Shown here: positions 15,331-24,738 of the stretch, in pieces
Layout of the letters: each line of letters begins with the position of its first letter
Numbering within the stretch: the first letter of the stretch is position 1
Source: Georgenia sp. M64
GTDB taxonomy: Bacteria > Actinomycetota > Actinomycetes > Actinomycetales > Actinomycetaceae
DNA length: 64,000 nucleotides
Assembly: GCF_038049925.1 (NCBI RefSeq)
Contig: NZ_CP145809.1
Coordinates: 3,568,599 to 3,632,598, forward strand
Direction of reading: 5' to 3'
Notes under the pieces: generated by a model
Told to the model about the DNA's origin: nothing
Databases searched by the model: none
What the model saw: the letters and a program-made list of their open reading frames with translations, nothing else
Position numbers and translations under genes: made by a program

Positions 15331-17178
15331 ATGCCATCCATAGTCGCGCTTCGGCGAATGACGATGATCCTCTGGGACGCGCTGGCATGGATCGGTGCAG
15401 TCATCCTGGTTGTCGGCTCGAGGTATGACTTCGCCCTCTCGGATGCCCAGTGGGACAGACTCGCCATCTACACGGCCAGTGCGATCGTCCTCCAGGTCGG
15501 CGTTGGCACCCTCCTCAAGCTCTACCGCGGCAGGTACCGCGTGGGCAGCTTCGAGGAGCCGGTCGCTCTCGCGGCATCGACGCTGCTCGTTGCCGGCGCC
15601 CTGGGGCTCATTTTCTACCTCTTCGGGTACGGCGACTTCCCGGTTGGGATCGCGATTCTCGTGCCGCCGGTGGCCGCCATGCTCATGGGCGCCGCGCGGT
15701 GGCTCTACCGGGCGTGGGGCCTTCGTTCGCGCCCCGTGTCGCCGAACGCGGAACCGGTCCTGGTCTACGGCGCCGGCGACGCCGGCAACCAGCTGCTGCG
15801 TCTGCTCAACCGGGACGGGAACTCGCCCTACCGCGCAGTCGGTCTCATCGACGACGATCCGGCCAAGCGCAACCTCACCCTGCACGGCGTGCCGGTGCTC
15901 GGGAGCCGGTCAAAGCTGCTGGAGACCGCGAGCAAGACCGACGTCTCCACCGTGATCATGGCCATCTCGGACGCGAGTCCTGAGCTGATCAGTGAGGTGT
16001 CGGATCTCGTCGAAGGCTCTGGCCGAAAGTTCCTGCTGCTGCCGCCAGTGGGCGAGATGATCGGCAGGCAGGTCAGTCTGACCGACGTGCGAGAGGTCGA
16101 GATCACCGACATTCTCGGCCGCCGCCAGGTCGAGACCGACCTGACGGCTATCGCCGACTACGTCACCAGTAAGCGCGTGCTGATCACCGGCGCCGGCGGG
16201 TCGATCGGCTCCGAGCTAGCCCGTCAGGTGCACAAGTTCGGGCCGTCCGAGCTCATCCTCCTCGACCGTGACGAGTCTGCCCTGCACGCCGTCCAGCTCT
16301 CGATCTACGGCAAGGGTCTGCTCGACACCCCGGACATGGTGCTCTCCGACATCCGTGACAAGGACGCGCTCCGCGAGATCTTCGAATTCCACAAGCCCGA
16401 GGTGATCTTCCACGCCGCCGCACTCAAGCACCTGCCAATGCTCGAGCAGTACCCGCTCGAGGGCTGGAAGACCAACGTCCTCGGCACGCTGAACGTCCTC
16501 GACCTCGCCGCCGAGTACGGCGTCGGCCAGTTCGTGAATATCTCCACGGACAAGGCCGCGAACCCCACCAACGTCCTCGGCCGGACCAAGCGCGTCGCCG
16601 AGGAGCTCACCTCCTGGTACGGCCTCCACGCCGACGGCACCTACCTCTCGGTCCGCTTCGGCAACGTCCTCGGCTCCCGCGGCTCGATGCTGCACACCTT
16701 CCAGCGCCAGATCCACGACGGCGGCCCCCTAACGGTGACTCACCCGGACATCACCCGGTACTTCATGACGATCCCCGAGGCCTGCGAGCTGGTGATCCAG
16801 GCGGGAGCCATCGGCGACGACGGTGAGGTCCTGGTGCTCGACATGGGCGAGCCGGTCAAGATTCTCGACGTCGCCAAGCGGCTCATCACCCACGCCGCCA
16901 AGGACGTCGAGATCGTCTTCACGGGCCTTCGGCCCAACGAGAAGCTTCACGAGGAGCTCTTCGGCACCGACGAGGTGGGCGAACGTCGCGAGCACGACCT
17001 CATCACCCACGTGTCTGTGCCGCCCCTCGCACCGAGCGAGCTCGACCCCACCTCCCTGGGCCGACTGCCTGGCCGCCGTGTCCGGCCGAGCTGGCACAGC
17101 ATCCGGGTCGCAGCCACCGAGGACGTCGACCCCGACCAGTACGAGAGCGCAACATCCAGGCGGTTCGGCACGCACTGA
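15331..17178 (+). CDS. CapD/PglF-like membrane nucleotide-sugar 4,6-dehydratase
   Basis: This 615-residue protein has four N-terminal membrane helices (about residues 8-125), then a first Rossmann domain (VLVYGAGDAGNQLLRLL near 147). The second, catalytic SDR domain has ITGAGGSIGSELARQ near 284 and the active-site run STDKAANPTNVLGRTKR, where the usual Tyr of SDRs is replaced, as typical for the long CapD/WbpM/PglF family. These enzymes convert UDP-GlcNAc to UDP-4-keto-6-deoxy sugars at the membrane, a first step to amino-dideoxy sugars. The C-terminus ends in FTGLRPNEKLHEELFG, also a family mark. Start ATG 15331 follows GAGGGAG. Confidence 0.92.
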   Translation: MPSIVALRRMTMILWDALAWIGAVILVVGSRYDFALSDAQWDRLAIYTASAIVLQVGVGTLLKLYRGRYRVGSFEEPVALAASTLLVAGALGLIFYLFGYGDFPVGIAILVPPVAAMLMGAARWLYRAWGLRSRPVSPNAEPVLVYGAGDAGNQLLRLLNRDGNSPYRAVGLIDDDPAKRNLTLHGVPVLGSRSKLLETASKTDVSTVIMAISDASPELISEVSDLVEGSGRKFLLLPPVGEMIGRQVSLTDVREVEITDILGRRQVETDLTAIADYVTSKRVLITGAGGSIGSELARQVHKFGPSELILLDRDESALHAVQLSIYGKGLLDTPDMVLSDIRDKDALREIFEFHKPEVIFHAAALKHLPMLEQYPLEGWKTNVLGTLNVLDLAAEYGVGQFVNISTDKAANPTNVLGRTKRVAEELTSWYGLHADGTYLSVRFGNVLGSRGSMLHTFQRQIHDGGPLTVTHPDITRYFMTIPEACELVIQAGAIGDDGEVLVLDMGEPVKILDVAKRLITHAAKDVEIVFTGLRPNEKLHEELFGTDEVGERREHDLITHVSVPPLAPSELDPTSLGRLPGRRVRPSWHSIRVAATEDVDPDQYESATSRRFGTH

Positions 17179-17237
17179 GCAGCCCAGCGCGCATATGGGA
17201 GACTCATCTCCGGCATGAAGCAAATGGGGGACAGGCT

Positions 17238-18692
17238 GTGGAACTGAACGAGTACATCGCGATTCTTCGCAAGCGATGGCTGAGCGTCGCGCTCATTGCC
17301 CTCGCAACGCTATCGGCGACCGCTGCTGTCACGCTCGTCATGACGCCGACGTACAGTGCCTCGAACCGTTTGTTCTTCGCGGTCGAGGCTGGCGACACCG
17401 TCTCGGATCTGGCCCAGGGATCGACGTTCACCGAGCGGCAGATGACGTCGTACGCCCAGGTCGCAGAGTCGCCGCTGGTCCTCGGGCCGGTGATCGACGA
17501 GCTCGACCTGGATACCAACACCGACGCGCTCCGCGCCGCCCTCAGCGTCACTGTCCCGCCGGAAACGGTCATCCTCGAGATCACCGCCACGGACGAAAAC
17601 CCAGAGCGTGCCGCTGACGTCGCAAACGCGGTGGCGGAGGAGCTCTCCGTTGCGGTCGGGGGGCTCGCCCCCGACCGCCCGGACGGCAGCGAGGCCGTTC
17701 GAGCTACCGTCACCACTCCGGCCACCGCACCGTCGCAGCCTTCCTCTCCCGACGTCACTCGAAATCTCGCCCTGGGGCTGGTGCTCGGACTCATGCTTGG
17801 CGTCGGCGCGGCGCTGCTGCGGGAGATGCTCGACACCAAGGTCCGCGATGAAAAAGACATCAACGCCCTGACGGACACGGCGGTGATCGGCACCATCGGC
17901 TTCGAGACCGAGGGCGACAAGTACCCCGTCTTCGTCCACGACGATCCGCAGGGTCAGCGTTCGGAGGCGATCCGCCGCCTGCGCACCAACCTCCAGTTCG
18001 TCGACCTCACGGACCGTCCCCGGTCGATCGTCGTCACGTCCTCAGTCCCGGGTGAGGGAAAGACGACGACCGCGATCAACCTCGCCCTCGCACTCGCTGA
18101 CGCCGGTGCACGTGTGATCCTCGTTGACGCAGACCTGCGCCGCCCCTCCATCGGCGAGTACATGGGTCTGGAGAGCCGCGTAGGCCTCACCACCGTGCTC
18201 ATCGGCCGGGCGGAGCTCGCGGACGTCGCCACGCCGTGGCGCAACACGACGCTCGACGTCGTGCCGTCCGGTCAGGTTCCCCCAAACCCCAGCGAGCTGC
18301 TCGGGAGCCGGGCCATGGCCGCCCTGCTCGATCAGCTCACCGGCTCCTACGACACGGTGGTCATCGACAGTCCGCCGCTGCTGCCCGTCACAGACGCAGC
18401 CGTGCTGACGAAGCTGGCGGGTGCCGCCCTCGTCGTGGCCGGCGCCGACCGGATCCAGAAGGCGCAGCTCCGCGAGTCCCTGGGCAACCTCGAGACGGTC
18501 GACGGTCGTGTGATCGGCATTGTTCTCAACAAGGTGGAGCAGAAGGGCCGGGACCGCTATTACTACACCTACGACTCGTACGCCACTGACGACGCGCCGT
18601 CGAACGGCACGCGCCACGCGATCCGGCGCCAGGATGCGGCTCCGCGGGCAACCTGGCCCGGAAAGCCGCTGACCCAGAGCCAGCGGCCCTAG
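17238..18692 (+). CDS. Fused Wzz chain-length regulator and BY tyrosine kinase
   Basis: This 484-residue protein starts at GTG 17238 after GGGGGACA. Residues 1-190 form a Wzz domain: a membrane helix near 15-36, an extracellular part and a second helix near 175-193. Residues 230-450 form a bacterial tyrosine kinase with Walker A (SSVPGEGKTTTAINLA, near 268), Walker A' (ILVDADLRRP) and Walker B (TVVIDSPPLLP). A Tyr cluster, DRYYYTYDSY, near the C-terminus is the autophosphorylation tail. Such proteins control polymer length and export. Having activator and kinase on one chain is usual in actinobacteria. A strong hairpin follows. Confidence 0.94.
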   Translation: MELNEYIAILRKRWLSVALIALATLSATAAVTLVMTPTYSASNRLFFAVEAGDTVSDLAQGSTFTERQMTSYAQVAESPLVLGPVIDELDLDTNTDALRAALSVTVPPETVILEITATDENPERAADVANAVAEELSVAVGGLAPDRPDGSEAVRATVTTPATAPSQPSSPDVTRNLALGLVLGLMLGVGAALLREMLDTKVRDEKDINALTDTAVIGTIGFETEGDKYPVFVHDDPQGQRSEAIRRLRTNLQFVDLTDRPRSIVVTSSVPGEGKTTTAINLALALADAGARVILVDADLRRPSIGEYMGLESRVGLTTVLIGRAELADVATPWRNTTLDVVPSGQVPPNPSELLGSRAMAALLDQLTGSYDTVVIDSPPLLPVTDAAVLTKLAGAALVVAGADRIQKAQLRESLGNLETVDGRVIGIVLNKVEQKGRDRYYYTYDSYATDDAPSNGTRHAIRRQDAAPRATWPGKPLTQSQRP

Positions 18693-18720
18693 GCATTTCG
18701 GCCGCACCAGCCGTAGAGAC

Positions 18721-18761
18721 ACGAAGGCCCTTACGAGACATCGTCTCGTAAGGGCCTTCGT
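18721..18761. terminator. Strong bidirectional hairpin terminator
   Basis: Two perfect 19-bp arms (left begins ACGAAGGCCCTTACG) close around ATC. It lies between the convergent BY-kinase and LPDTG-protein genes. Confidence 0.8.
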
Positions 18762-18780
18762 TATCGAGGCCGCTGGCCTG

Positions 18781-19302
18781 TCAGGCGCGAACCTGACGGC
18801 GCGCGAAAGCAAGGACGCCGGCACCGGCCGCGAGCAGGATTGCGGAGCCGATCACCAGCGGGGTGCTCGAGCTTCCCGTGTCGGGCAGCGTTCCACCGAC
18901 GGCGGGCTCGTCGCCGGGTGTGGCGTCGTCGTCGGTCGGGTCGCCGACGACCACCTCAGACTCGAGGACCACGTCACCGGCCGCATTCACGCCAGTCAGT
19001 TCGTAGACGGCCTCCTCGCGCAGGGTGACCTCGAAGACGGAGACGCCGTTAACGGTAGCCTTCTCGAGCGACTGCGAACCGGCGATCTCGATGGCGGAGT
19101 CGGGAACGTTCGCCGAAGCGATGGTGAGGCCGAACAGGGCGTTCTCGTTAGGTCCCTCGAGCGTGACATCGAAGGGCACGCCCTGGGCCACCGAGCCCGG
19201 TACGTCGGCGTCGTAGTCGTCACCGGTGTAGGCCATCGCGGCCGTCGGTGCAAGAAGGATGGCCGCGGTTGCGGCGGTGGTGCTCAGAGCGCGTCGGTAC
19301 AT
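18781..19302 (-). CDS. LPDTG sorting-signal surface protein
   Basis: This 173-residue secreted protein starts at ATG 19302 after GGGGGAAC. A signal peptide (STTAATAAILLAPTAAMAYT) precedes a single extracellular domain of about 95 residues that resembles an Ig-like beta sandwich (VPFDVTLEGPNENALFGLTI...). An Asp/Pro/Thr linker leads to LPDTG, a hydrophobic helix and RRQVRA, the full cell-wall sorting signal. It is a probable substrate for a sortase such as that at 12785. A separation of 67 bp from the DUF4012 gene in the same direction suggests co-transcription. Confidence 0.85.
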   Translation of the reverse strand: MYRRALSTTAATAAILLAPTAAMAYTGDDYDADVPGSVAQGVPFDVTLEGPNENALFGLTIASANVPDSAIEIAGSQSLEKATVNGVSVFEVTLREEAVYELTGVNAAGDVVLESEVVVGDPTDDDATPGDEPAVGGTLPDTGSSSTPLVIGSAILLAAGAGVLAFARRQVRA

Positions 19303-19369
19303 CGAAGTTCCCCCAGGGTTTGCTGCATGTGGACGGTGGTGTCCCCGAAACAGTATCAACTCAACCGGG

Positions 19370-21190
19370 CTAAGAAGAAGTCCGCGCAACGAATTGATCG
19401 ACATCTGGACCTGGGGTGATGCGGGCCATGGGTTCGCCGAACTGCCGAGGACCTGACTCGAGGGTGAATTCGAGGTCAATTGACTCACCAGGCTTCAACG
19501 TGACCACGTTGGTCCCAACCATGAGGCCATCGTGGATGTGAGTGCGGAACCGGCTGTCCGGATCTGTTGATGTCGCGGACAGAATTCGCCCGTTGGTCGG
19601 GGCGTAGACCGAGATCTCCGAACGAATCGTGCCGACCGGCACCACATCTCCTCCGCCGGTCAGCGACGGTGGCAGTGACTCCACCTCCGCGGGGACCTGG
19701 GACGAAACGGTCACCGTCACCGTCAGGATCTGCGAGCCGTCCGCCCGCATCTCAACTGCTGCGACTTCGGCGTGTACCCCCTGGTAGTAGGCGATCTTCG
19801 CACCGCTGGTGTCGTGGACGTAGATCCCGACCAAAGGGGAGTTACCGACCTGACCTCGGAGCTCGCCGCTTAGCACTGTCCCCTCGAGCATTTCCTGCTC
19901 CTCGTGGACTGAGGACCACACCATCAATCTGCCTTCATCCGCCATCTCATCAAGGGCAGCGATCGCTGCGGTTGGATCGACGGGTCGCAAGACCAGCGCA
20001 TCGAACACGGACGTAGCCGCCGAGGCGAAGAACGCGTCTTGGGCGGACGGATCGCTGACCTGCTTATAGACCTGGTTCAGCAGCAGTTGGGAGGCGTTGT
20101 CTGCCGTGAGTTGCTCCCCGGTTGGTAGCACTACCGAGCCGGTTGCGCGGAGCAGCATGCTAAGCGCCACTGGATCCACGGCAATGACACCGTCGACTTC
20201 AAAGCCCGTACTTGCGCGCCAGAACTCGCGTGCCAGCTGCGCCGCACGCGGGAAGTCAGGGGTCGACGTGACGTTGCCAGGAAAACGACCGATCTGCGTG
20301 CCGAACAGACCGCGCTCCGCACGGGTCAACTCCAGCACCGGCACAGGAGCGCTACCGACCTCCACCGCCGATCGTGACTCCACGAACGTGATCGCCCCGT
20401 CGTCGGCTCGCAGGTGGACATAGGAACCGGGAAGCCCACCCAACGCCCGCGGCTCGGAGTTGTTCTGAACGAGGAGAAGGTAGTCACGTGGCCCCTCGCC
20501 GCCCAACATGGGCGGAAGAAGCCGAACGGCACGGGAGCCCGTCGCCGTTAGCGCCGCTAGATCGTTGACCTGGGCCGTCAACCCGTCGACCGCAAGACCC
20601 AATTGTGGGAGCAGCGGTTCAGTATCGATGGCTCCGAGGGCAGCCTCCGCGGCCTGAGCGCTGCGATCTGCCGACACGACCCTGGCTGCGGAGTCCGAAA
20701 TCGGGTCTAGGTCCACGCGCCCGCCAACAGGAGCCAGTCCTGCGGGATCAAGAACCCCTGCAACGTCGACGAGAGCACCCAAGGCGTTGACCGCCAGGTC
20801 GTCCACCACCACTGTCAAGATTTGCACCGTCCGCACGTCGTCACCGATCCACGGCAGTTCACCCGCCAGATCCCAGTGTGGGCCTTGCGTTGCGCGCCGC
20901 GCCGCCTGCGTGTCGTTCGTCAGCAGACTGACGGTCCGGAGGGCGACTTCGTCGTCCCCTGCAAGCACCTGCTCCTTGAGAGCCTGCACCGCGACCGCGC
21001 CATCTCGCAGACCACGATATGCGGCGACCGCATCCCACGCGAGAACGACCGAGAAGATCCCGACGACGACGCTGGCCCCCGTCAGGATGCCGGTGAGTCC
21101 AGCACTCCAGGGCGACGGATGACGATCTCGCAGCCGGGCAGGGCGGGCGTAGGCGGTTCGCCGCCCCTCCCTACCCCGAGAGGGCCCCAT
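19370..21190 (-). CDS. DUF4012 domain membrane-anchored protein
   Basis: This 606-residue protein has a basic N-terminus, one membrane helix at about residues 30-52 and a large external part. The central region carries the DUF4012 pattern: RDYLLLVQNNSEPRALGG, GSYVHLRADDGAITF, TPDFPRAAQLAREFW and DGVIAVDPVALSMLLRATG. These proteins often sit in actinobacterial surface-polysaccharide loci and show remote resemblance to LytR-CpsA-Psr-type architecture, but no catalytic function is established. ATG 21190 is preferred over the TTG just before it; no good ribosome site is visible for either. Confidence 0.85.
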   Translation of the reverse strand: MGPSRGREGRRTAYARPARLRDRHPSPWSAGLTGILTGASVVVGIFSVVLAWDAVAAYRGLRDGAVAVQALKEQVLAGDDEVALRTVSLLTNDTQAARRATQGPHWDLAGELPWIGDDVRTVQILTVVVDDLAVNALGALVDVAGVLDPAGLAPVGGRVDLDPISDSAARVVSADRSAQAAEAALGAIDTEPLLPQLGLAVDGLTAQVNDLAALTATGSRAVRLLPPMLGGEGPRDYLLLVQNNSEPRALGGLPGSYVHLRADDGAITFVESRSAVEVGSAPVPVLELTRAERGLFGTQIGRFPGNVTSTPDFPRAAQLAREFWRASTGFEVDGVIAVDPVALSMLLRATGSVVLPTGEQLTADNASQLLLNQVYKQVSDPSAQDAFFASAATSVFDALVLRPVDPTAAIAALDEMADEGRLMVWSSVHEEQEMLEGTVLSGELRGQVGNSPLVGIYVHDTSGAKIAYYQGVHAEVAAVEMRADGSQILTVTVTVSSQVPAEVESLPPSLTGGGDVVPVGTIRSEISVYAPTNGRILSATSTDPDSRFRTHIHDGLMVGTNVVTLKPGESIDLEFTLESGPRQFGEPMARITPGPDVDQFVARTSS

Positions 21191-21593
21191 CAAAGGTGGT
21201 CACCGCAGGCGACTAGATGGCGCGGAACCTGCGCTTCGAGGACAGCGGGAGCCTTCATTTGAGACACACGAAGATCCTAAACGGCCCCGCCGGTCACAAC
21301 CGTCTCCGGGTCGACCATCGGCTCATGTCGCGACCCGCACTCGTGAGGGACCTCCTCCGCGCCGCTTGCGGCCATACATGCTGCACCGGCTATATGTGGC
21401 CCGTTCAACAGGCCGCCCCCCTGCCGTGCTAGACCTGCATTTCGTTATGCTGTCGTCAGCAACTCCATCGGCGCCTCACTGTCTGACTGTGCCGAAATCG
21501 CCGCACGAAAACCTGGGGGCTCCCTGTGTCAATAGACGTGCCACTGCGTTCGGCGGTGGGCCTGGGCGACCCGGGATACGGGCGGCGGGCGAG

Positions 21594-22646
21594 GTGACGG
21601 TGCTGATCATCGGCGCTGCAAGCCTCCTGGCGACGGCGGCCACGGCGCCCCTCGTGCGCGCTCTCATGCTGAGGCGAGGCATCATCGACGTGCCGAACCA
21701 ACGATCCTCCCACGACCGACCCACCCCCCGTGGAGGCGGTGTCGCGTGCGCAGCCGGCATATTCTCCGGTTCCAGCCTGGCGGTCTGGTCCGGGATGAGC
21801 GTTCCAATCCCTGCCGTTGCCGCGGCGTTGCTTCTTGCAGCTCTGGGGCTCCTTGACGACAGGTTTCAACTCGCGGCCATGCCCCGACTGGCCACACAGG
21901 TCATAACCGGCGCACTCTTCGGAGCCACGATCGGAGGCATCGATTGGGTCATCGGCGGCGCGATTTTAATGCCTCTGCTCGTGAACGTCGTCAACTTCAT
22001 GGACGGCATCAACGGCATCACCGCCCTGACATTGCTTGCCTGGGGAAGCGCAACTGCTATCGGCGGCAGCGTCGTTGGCGTGGAGCCGCTCTCTATCCTT
22101 GGTGCAATGACGGCCGGCGCCGCGCTTGGATTCCTCCCCTTCAATGCTCCTCAGGCTCGCATTTTCTTGGGGGACGTCGGCAGCTACCTGTTTGGCGCCC
22201 TTGCTGCTACGGGAGTCATGCTCGGCACAGCGGCCGACGTCCCGCTCACATACTTGGTAGCACCGCTTCTGATTTATGTGCTCGATGTGACGGTTACGCT
22301 AGGCCGTCGAGCGATTCGCGGCCGCAGATTGCTGGACGCTCACCGAGAGCACACTTATCAACGCCTTGTCGCATTGTATGATTTCCCCCACATTACCGTA
22401 GCAATATCCGTCGCACTACTCTCGCTAACCGTGACCGCGGGATGGGCGAGCGGTAGCGCCCCGGTAGCGGTCCTAGCCACTGCAGTCGCGATTTCCATCT
22501 ATTTCCTCCCTACTATCGGATGCTTCAGGACCGGATTGACGCACTGCGCGCGAAAAGCCCGGCACCTCCACGCGGCGCCAACGCAAAACGGCGAAAATTC
22601 AGTCAAGGCGCAAACAAGGGACCGGGGCAAGAATTGTGGAAACTGA
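21594..22646 (+). CDS. WecA/MraY-like undecaprenyl-phosphate sugar-1-phosphate transferase
   Basis: This roughly 350-residue polytopic protein probably begins at GTG 21594 (VTVLIIGAASLL); codons further upstream give a non-hydrophobic extension. Family motifs are in order: GIIDVPNQRSSHDRPTPRGGG (first cytoplasmic loop), LGLLDDRF (Mg-binding DD), NVVNFMDGINGI, FLPFNAPQARIFLGDVGS, and the His-rich HREHTYQRL. It transfers a sugar-phosphate from a UDP-sugar to the lipid carrier and so starts repeat-unit assembly. A tail of about 35 polar residues after the last helix overlaps the next gene by 11 bp. G+C falls from here rightward. Confidence 0.88.
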   Translation: MTVLIIGAASLLATAATAPLVRALMLRRGIIDVPNQRSSHDRPTPRGGGVACAAGIFSGSSLAVWSGMSVPIPAVAAALLLAALGLLDDRFQLAAMPRLATQVITGALFGATIGGIDWVIGGAILMPLLVNVVNFMDGINGITALTLLAWGSATAIGGSVVGVEPLSILGAMTAGAALGFLPFNAPQARIFLGDVGSYLFGALAATGVMLGTAADVPLTYLVAPLLIYVLDVTVTLGRRAIRGRRLLDAHREHTYQRLVALYDFPHITVAISVALLSLTVTAGWASGSAPVAVLATAVAISIYFLPTIGCFRTGLTHCARKARHLHAAPTQNGENSVKAQTRDRGKNCGN

Positions 22647-24735
22647 GCCAGCTTGGCAGCACTCGGACGTCACGCGGCTGCGGCTGGGAATTCTTGGCGC
22701 AAGTGGCTTCTTGGGACAGGCCATCGTAGACTTCGCCCGTAGTCGTGGTGCCGTAGTAACAGAGATCAGCGCTCCGCGGCTCACTTTCCATGGCCCCAGG
22801 CGACCGGATCTTCCAGCAATCGACCGCTTCACTCCAATCATCTCCGCGCTGGCAAGTAAGCTTGCGGGCCTCGATGCTGTAATAAACGCGGCCGGCATCT
22901 CAGACGCCGGATCAGATGATAGCGACGAACTATATGGCGCCAATAGCCTCCTTCCATTAGCGCTCGCTCACGCGTGCGCGCAGGCGGCAGTTCCTCGTTT
23001 CATCCACCTAAGTTCATCGGCAGTGCAAGGACGGGGCATTCTCGACGAGTCGAACTCCAGGTTCTCCTTTTCTCCATACTCGCACAGCAAGGCCCTAGGA
23101 GAACTTTGGCTCGAAAAGACTTCGAACATTGAGACGGTCTGTTTGCGCCCCACATCTGTGCACGGCCATGGTCGCGCCGTGACGCGTAGCGTAGTTCGCC
23201 TGGCCGCATCTCGTACCTCGTCGATAGCCGGAGGCGATGAACGTGCCACACCGCAGACCCGCGTCGAGACCGTCGCCGCAGCAGCAGTCTTCATCGCGGG
23301 CTATCGGGGCACGCCCCCCAAAATCGCACTCACACCCGATGAAGGGCTCACGACGGCCTATTTTCTAGAACTGATCGGCGGAAGGAAACCCACACGAATC
23401 CCGCACCTAATCGCGAGCGGCACACTTTCGATTGCCCGGGCACTAGGCGGTCGGAGCCCAAGACTTTCGTCAACCGTACGTCGCCTCGAGATGCTCTGGT
23501 TTGGCCAGCGTCGCGTGCCAGGGTGGCTTAGCCAATTCAGTGGGCTGGTTGGACCGATTGAAGGTTGGCAGCAACTGCGAGTCAACAGAACCTCGCGGGA
23601 CCGCCCTCGTGTTCTATTCGGAGTCACGACCGGCCTATCTGTGCGGGGATTTTTTACTGGCCAGCACGCATTCCTATCGGAATGTGGCTGGGACGTGTTC
23701 CTTACATGTTCACGTGACGGAGATCCAGGCGAGTTTAGCCGTCAGGAAGGTGCGGAGTACCTCGAACTAACCGCTTCACGTAATCCCAATCCAGTTGGTG
23801 ACGCACGGACTCTTGTCCAACTGATCAAACACATCCGGCGCGTCAAGCCAGACGTTGCGGTCTGGGGGACGCCAAAGGTAGGCATGCTCGGTGCCATCGC
23901 ATCCACGGTCACACGTACACCCTCGATATACGTTGTACATGGTCTCCGACTTGAAACAGCCCGCAAAGGCCTACCCCAAGCGACACTCCGATTCGCAGAA
24001 CGTCTCGCGTGCAGCCGTGCAACTACCGTGGTGGCAGTTGGAAACCAACTTCGAGAGCGACTGATTGACCTCGAGATAGCCCCAGCACAAAAGATCTCCG
24101 TACTTCAAAATGGCTCAGCCAACGGAATCCAGACAGACGCGGCGAAGGTCTTGCGGCACACAGACAAGGGTTTCGGCGTCGTGGGTTACGTTGGCCGCGT
24201 TACGCCGGACAAGGGCCTTTGGGATCTCCTCCATGCGTGGCCGCAGGTCAGGTGTCGACATCCATTGGCACAACTCTGGGTCATTGGTGCGACGGAGAGT
24301 GACGCCGAGTCAATTCGCCTTGCCGTAGCCCTAGAGTCGGAAGACGGCATCTCGCTGCTAGGTCACAACACTTCAATGAACGAGCTGTACGGGGAGCTTG
24401 ACATTCTAGTACTACCGAGTCATCGCGAAGGGTTGCCAAATGTTGTCCTTGAGGCTGCGGTTGCTGGTGTTCCCGCAATCGCGACAGATGCGACTGGAGC
24501 GGGCGAGTCGATTATTTCAGGGCGAACGGGGTTGATCGTGGGCATGCGCAGACCGCGCGAGTTGGCTAACGCGATTGACTCACTACTTTCCGATACGGAG
24601 TTGCGCCTCAGAATGGGAACAAAGGCCCGAGAATACGTGCTTAACACATACGCCCAGAAACCCCTGTGGTCCTCTTGGGAACGGCTAATTCGATCGACCG
24701 GCGAGGTCGGAAATCTTAGTAGTAAGGGGATTTGA
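22636..24735 (+). CDS. Fusion of NAD-dependent sugar epimerase and GT4 glycosyltransferase
   Basis: This 699-residue protein (GTG 22636) joins two enzymes that are normally separate. Residues 15-300 are an extended SDR sugar epimerase/dehydratase: LGILGASGFLGQ (NAD motif), DAVINAAG, FIHLSSSAVQG and YSHSKALGE with catalytic Tyr and Lys. Residues 325-690 are a GT-B family 4 transferase: VTTGLSVRGFFTGQHAFL, the acceptor side, then VGYVGRVTPDKGLWDLL and the E-x7-E motif in REGLPNVVLEAAVAG. It could make and then add the same sugar. No stop or frameshift separates the halves. G+C is low relative to flanking chromosomal genes. Confidence 0.85.
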   Translation: METEPAWQHSDVTRLRLGILGASGFLGQAIVDFARSRGAVVTEISAPRLTFHGPRRPDLPAIDRFTPIISALASKLAGLDAVINAAGISDAGSDDSDELYGANSLLPLALAHACAQAAVPRFIHLSSSAVQGRGILDESNSRFSFSPYSHSKALGELWLEKTSNIETVCLRPTSVHGHGRAVTRSVVRLAASRTSSIAGGDERATPQTRVETVAAAAVFIAGYRGTPPKIALTPDEGLTTAYFLELIGGRKPTRIPHLIASGTLSIARALGGRSPRLSSTVRRLEMLWFGQRRVPGWLSQFSGLVGPIEGWQQLRVNRTSRDRPRVLFGVTTGLSVRGFFTGQHAFLSECGWDVFLTCSRDGDPGEFSRQEGAEYLELTASRNPNPVGDARTLVQLIKHIRRVKPDVAVWGTPKVGMLGAIASTVTRTPSIYVVHGLRLETARKGLPQATLRFAERLACSRATTVVAVGNQLRERLIDLEIAPAQKISVLQNGSANGIQTDAAKVLRHTDKGFGVVGYVGRVTPDKGLWDLLHAWPQVRCRHPLAQLWVIGATESDAESIRLAVALESEDGISLLGHNTSMNELYGELDILVLPSHREGLPNVVLEAAVAGVPAIATDATGAGESIISGRTGLIVGMRRPRELANAIDSLLSDTELRLRMGTKAREYVLNTYAQKPLWSSWERLIRSTGEVGNLSSKGI

Positions 24736-24738
24736 CCG

